Of a stretch of DNA of 29,206 nucleotides, positions 27,251 to 29,206 are shown in pieces; within the stretch, counting starts at the first letter, position 1, and every line of letters starts with the position of its first letter. Below the pieces are notes generated by a model. That model was not told where the DNA came from, did no database searches, and saw only the letters and a program-made list of their open reading frames with translations. Origin of the DNA: a virus. A program made the translations under genes and the position numbers. The DNA is taken from the IMG/VR virus record IMGVR_UViG_3300032304_000490, positions 1 through 29,206 of that record. The stretch is one strand, 5' to 3'.

Positions 27251-29206
27251 TAAATTGCAGAGAGTTCAGTTGTTACGGATGAAATATCAGCATCATCAAG
27301 TGTGATGATTGTATTTTTTGATGATTTAATAATACCTTTTTCAGATTCAATTGTCAATCTGATTAGTCCATCCGTTGGAACAACAGATAATATTCTAATA
27401 TCATTTATTGTGACTGTACCAGTAATGTAATTAATTGTTCCAATTTGTTCATTTATAGTTTGTTTTTCTGCATTGTCATCATAATAAATTGTTCTTAGGT
27501 AACCAAATCTGCCATCTAATACAGCAATTGCAGAGCCGCCATAACCATCACCACCACTAATCGTGACGATTGCTCTGGTGTAATTAATGCCTCGATTTGT
27601 TACTTCGATACCCTGTATTCTTCCATTTACAATTATAGCATTTGCAACTGCACCAGTTCCGTCTCCAGTAATTGTTACTGTCGGTGCTGTTGTGTATCCA
27701 TTTCCGGCGTTTGTAACTTGAATTTCAGAAATGCCTGTAAATGATTCTGGTACTTCTTCGAATAAAACTGTTCTTACTACACCTTCAACATCAAAAATTC
27801 TAAACTCTGAAGAAGTTAATTTATTTGTTGTTGTGCCACGATGCAACAAAGCATTGAAATTAATTGTGTATGTAGTTGATGCACCTAAAGTAGGTTCAAA
27901 TCTTTTTTGCAATCTCAATACTGTTTCAGAACCAGTAATTGCATTTAAATCAACACCATCAATACTATCTTGTAATTTAGATAATACAAATGTTGAATCA
28001 AATTTATTTAAATTGGTATCTCTATAAACCAACACAGCATTTCTAATTGAAGTTTTTATTGCTTCTGGTGTTAATGATGTTTTCTTTTTGTCATATTCAA
28101 CATAGTTTTCAACAAGCAAATACAGATACTCAGGATTTCTAATCTCTGCACTAACGGCAACAATTGCTTTTGGTGAAATAATTTCATCAATGATTCTTTG
28201 TTTTTCTGTTTCAGAGATAAAATAATTTTCTTTTGGTTTTAATGAAATATAAACTTTACCATATGTTGGTGGAGTTTCTTCTTCACCACCCCAAACAGAT
28301 AAAGAATCAATACTAGGATAATTTTTCTTTAGATATGATTCATAGTCTTTAACAGTTACCAATCTGTTTTGTGTAGTAAACTGTGCAGCTGCGCCAAACT
28401 TGATATCATCAACAGATTCTCTTACTGCACCGCCTGCAGCTGGAGAAACCGGATCAATAACAAAACTTGTAATTGACTCCGCTAAAGAATCTGAAATACC
28501 AGAAGTTGCAACATAATTATTTGCTTTGTTTGCGGCCGTTCCGTTTGTTCTTAAATAAGTAACATTCACTATCGCACCATCAGGTAATGATTTACCAACT
28601 GCATTATTACCAAAGTAGATTTGATATTTACCAGACTTGTTTTCTTGTAGATAATAAACTTCTGAACTGACACCAACATCCAAGATATCAGAAACTAAAT
28701 TGTAAACTGTAAGTTGTGTATTTCCAGAAGATGGTGCAACTTGAACTTTAATAGTTGTTGTATCAATGTTTGCATCAGGCAAAGTAAATACTTGTTTTGG
28801 ATTTGATGCAGAGTTGTGAGTGAATCTATAAGTGGTTAATTGACCTTCATAGATTTCTAAATTTTCAAAATAATAAGTTGAATTTGCTTTAGTTACAGTT
28901 GTATCTTCTAATACAACAAAGTTATATGGTTTACTATCAATTTGATTTGATAAGAAACCAAATCCAGCTGGTAATGTTAATGTTCCACTTGTTGATGTTG
29001 CTGAGTTTGCCGTAAAATTAATCGTTGCAACGGATGCTCTTGTTGAATGTGGTGTATAACCTAAAGTCTTAGCATGAGAGATGACAGAATCTCTTAATAT
29101 AGCAGTATCTAAAAATGATTCATTAGCAACCATGTTTAGATAGTAGGCATTGTAATGGGTATTGTAAGCAAGAATATCCAATAGAATATTCAGACCAGAA
29201 CCTTCA
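27250..29206 (-). CDS. 6: Baseplate wedge protein gp6 (5' end outside window)
   Basis: Baseplate wedge protein of the T4 gp6 type, which forms the inner ring of the baseplate. The reading frame has no start in the window: it stays open to the right edge, where it reads EGSGLNILLDILAYNTHYNA, a signature typical of the N-terminal part of gp6 in T4-like phages. 651 residues are visible; T4 gp6 is about 660, so probably only a few tens of residues are missing. A TTG at 29181 is internal, not a start. Towards the C-terminus (about 27520-27725) lie two copies of a glycine/beta repeat of the GNGYTTAPTVTITG type, which also occurs in the next three genes. The stop overlaps the next start by one base (TAATG), implying translational coupling. 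Position just before the gp7-position gene and gp8 fits T4 order. The family call is from sequence memory, not a search. Confidence 0.88.
   Translation of the reverse strand, partial: EGSGLNILLDILAYNTHYNAYYLNMVANESFLDTAILRDSVISHAKTLGYTPHSTRASVATINFTANSATSTSGTLTLPAGFGFLSNQIDSKPYNFVVLEDTTVTKANSTYYFENLEIYEGQLTTYRFTHNSASNPKQVFTLPDANIDTTTIKVQVAPSSGNTQLTVYNLVSDILDVGVSSEVYYLQENKSGKYQIYFGNNAVGKSLPDGAIVNVTYLRTNGTAANKANNYVATSGISDSLAESITSFVIDPVSPAAGGAVRESVDDIKFGAAAQFTTQNRLVTVKDYESYLKKNYPSIDSLSVWGGEEETPPTYGKVYISLKPKENYFISETEKQRIIDEIISPKAIVAVSAEIRNPEYLYLLVENYVEYDKKKTSLTPEAIKTSIRNAVLVYRDTNLNKFDSTFVLSKLQDSIDGVDLNAITGSETVLRLQKRFEPTLGASTTYTINFNALLHRGTTTNKLTSSEFRIFDVEGVVRTVLFEEVPESFTGISEIQVTNAGNGYTTAPTVTITGDGTGAVANAIIVNGRIQGIEVTNRGINYTRAIVTISGGDGYGGSAIAVLDGRFGYLRTIYYDDNAEKQTINEQIGTINYITGTVTINDIRILSVVPTDGLIRLTIESEKGIIKSSKNTIITLDDADISSVTTELSAI

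Noticed and set aside
29179-29181. TTG at 29181 as the start of gp6
   Set aside because: The frame continues upstream with conserved gp6 sequence (EGSGLNIL) to the edge, so the gene begins outside the window.
1-29206. Diversity-generating retroelement, fibre invertase or CRISPR array
   Set aside because: I looked because of the many adhesins. No reverse transcriptase, recombinase, invertible segment with inverted repeats or spaced short repeats is visible; the repeats found are in-frame coding duplications.

Overview
The window is one block of the late structural region of a large T4-like tailed phage (myovirus). All 28 genes I can support lie on the minus strand, so transcription runs from high to low coordinates. 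Identification rests on the baseplate order gp6 - gp7 position - gp8 - giant DUF4815 protein, and on a set of small fibre, adaptor and adhesin proteins of the kind found in marine and freshwater T4-like phages such as cyanophages and pelagiphages. The host cannot be read from this window. There are no tRNAs, replication genes, integrases or CRISPR arrays. Genes are packed: the longest gap is 102 bp (2094-2195), and many junctions are 1-4 nt overlaps (TAATG, ATGA) that imply translational coupling.

Layout in the direction of transcription. (1) 29206-17114, baseplate: gp6 (5' end outside the window), a gp7-position wedge protein, gp8, and a 1988-residue DUF4815 protein. The same small 'GxGY' beta repeat recurs in all four. 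(2) 17112-15949: a small coiled-coil protein, a repetitive 191-residue fibre-like protein and a 108-residue virion protein, followed by a GIY-YIG/NUMOD3 homing endonuclease (15952-15299) that is joined seamlessly to both neighbours. (3) 15298-9099: a first fibre/adhesin set comprising a fibre adaptor, a 110-residue beta protein (called family P here), a glycine-rich adhesin, a small WNEETTSW protein, a jelly-roll fibre, a 50-residue acidic protein, an S74-chaperone fibre and two further fibre proteins. (4) 9088-5862: a LamG/glycine-rich/SPRY protein followed by a DUF7483-like protein that looks like its detached C-terminal part. (5) 5833-2196: a second set with paralogues of the first (jelly-roll fibre, 50-residue protein, two family P proteins, glycine-rich adhesin, WNESTTSW protein), closed by a strong terminator. 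(6) 2093-1: two small virion proteins and a long tail-fibre gene that runs off the left edge.

T4-type late promoter boxes (NATAAATA on the minus strand) sit in nearly every gap of 25 bp or more, so the cluster is probably read as a series of short, overlapping late transcripts. The likely shared job is to build the baseplate and a complex, multi-part host-recognition apparatus from shuffled modules. The most notable feature is that shuffling: cassette duplication with changed order, a glycine-rich domain inside a LamG/SPRY protein, one shaft module (SVANTxITG) shared by four proteins, and nearly identical DNA patches in paralogous genes. No reverse transcriptase, invertase or other dedicated diversity mechanism is visible.
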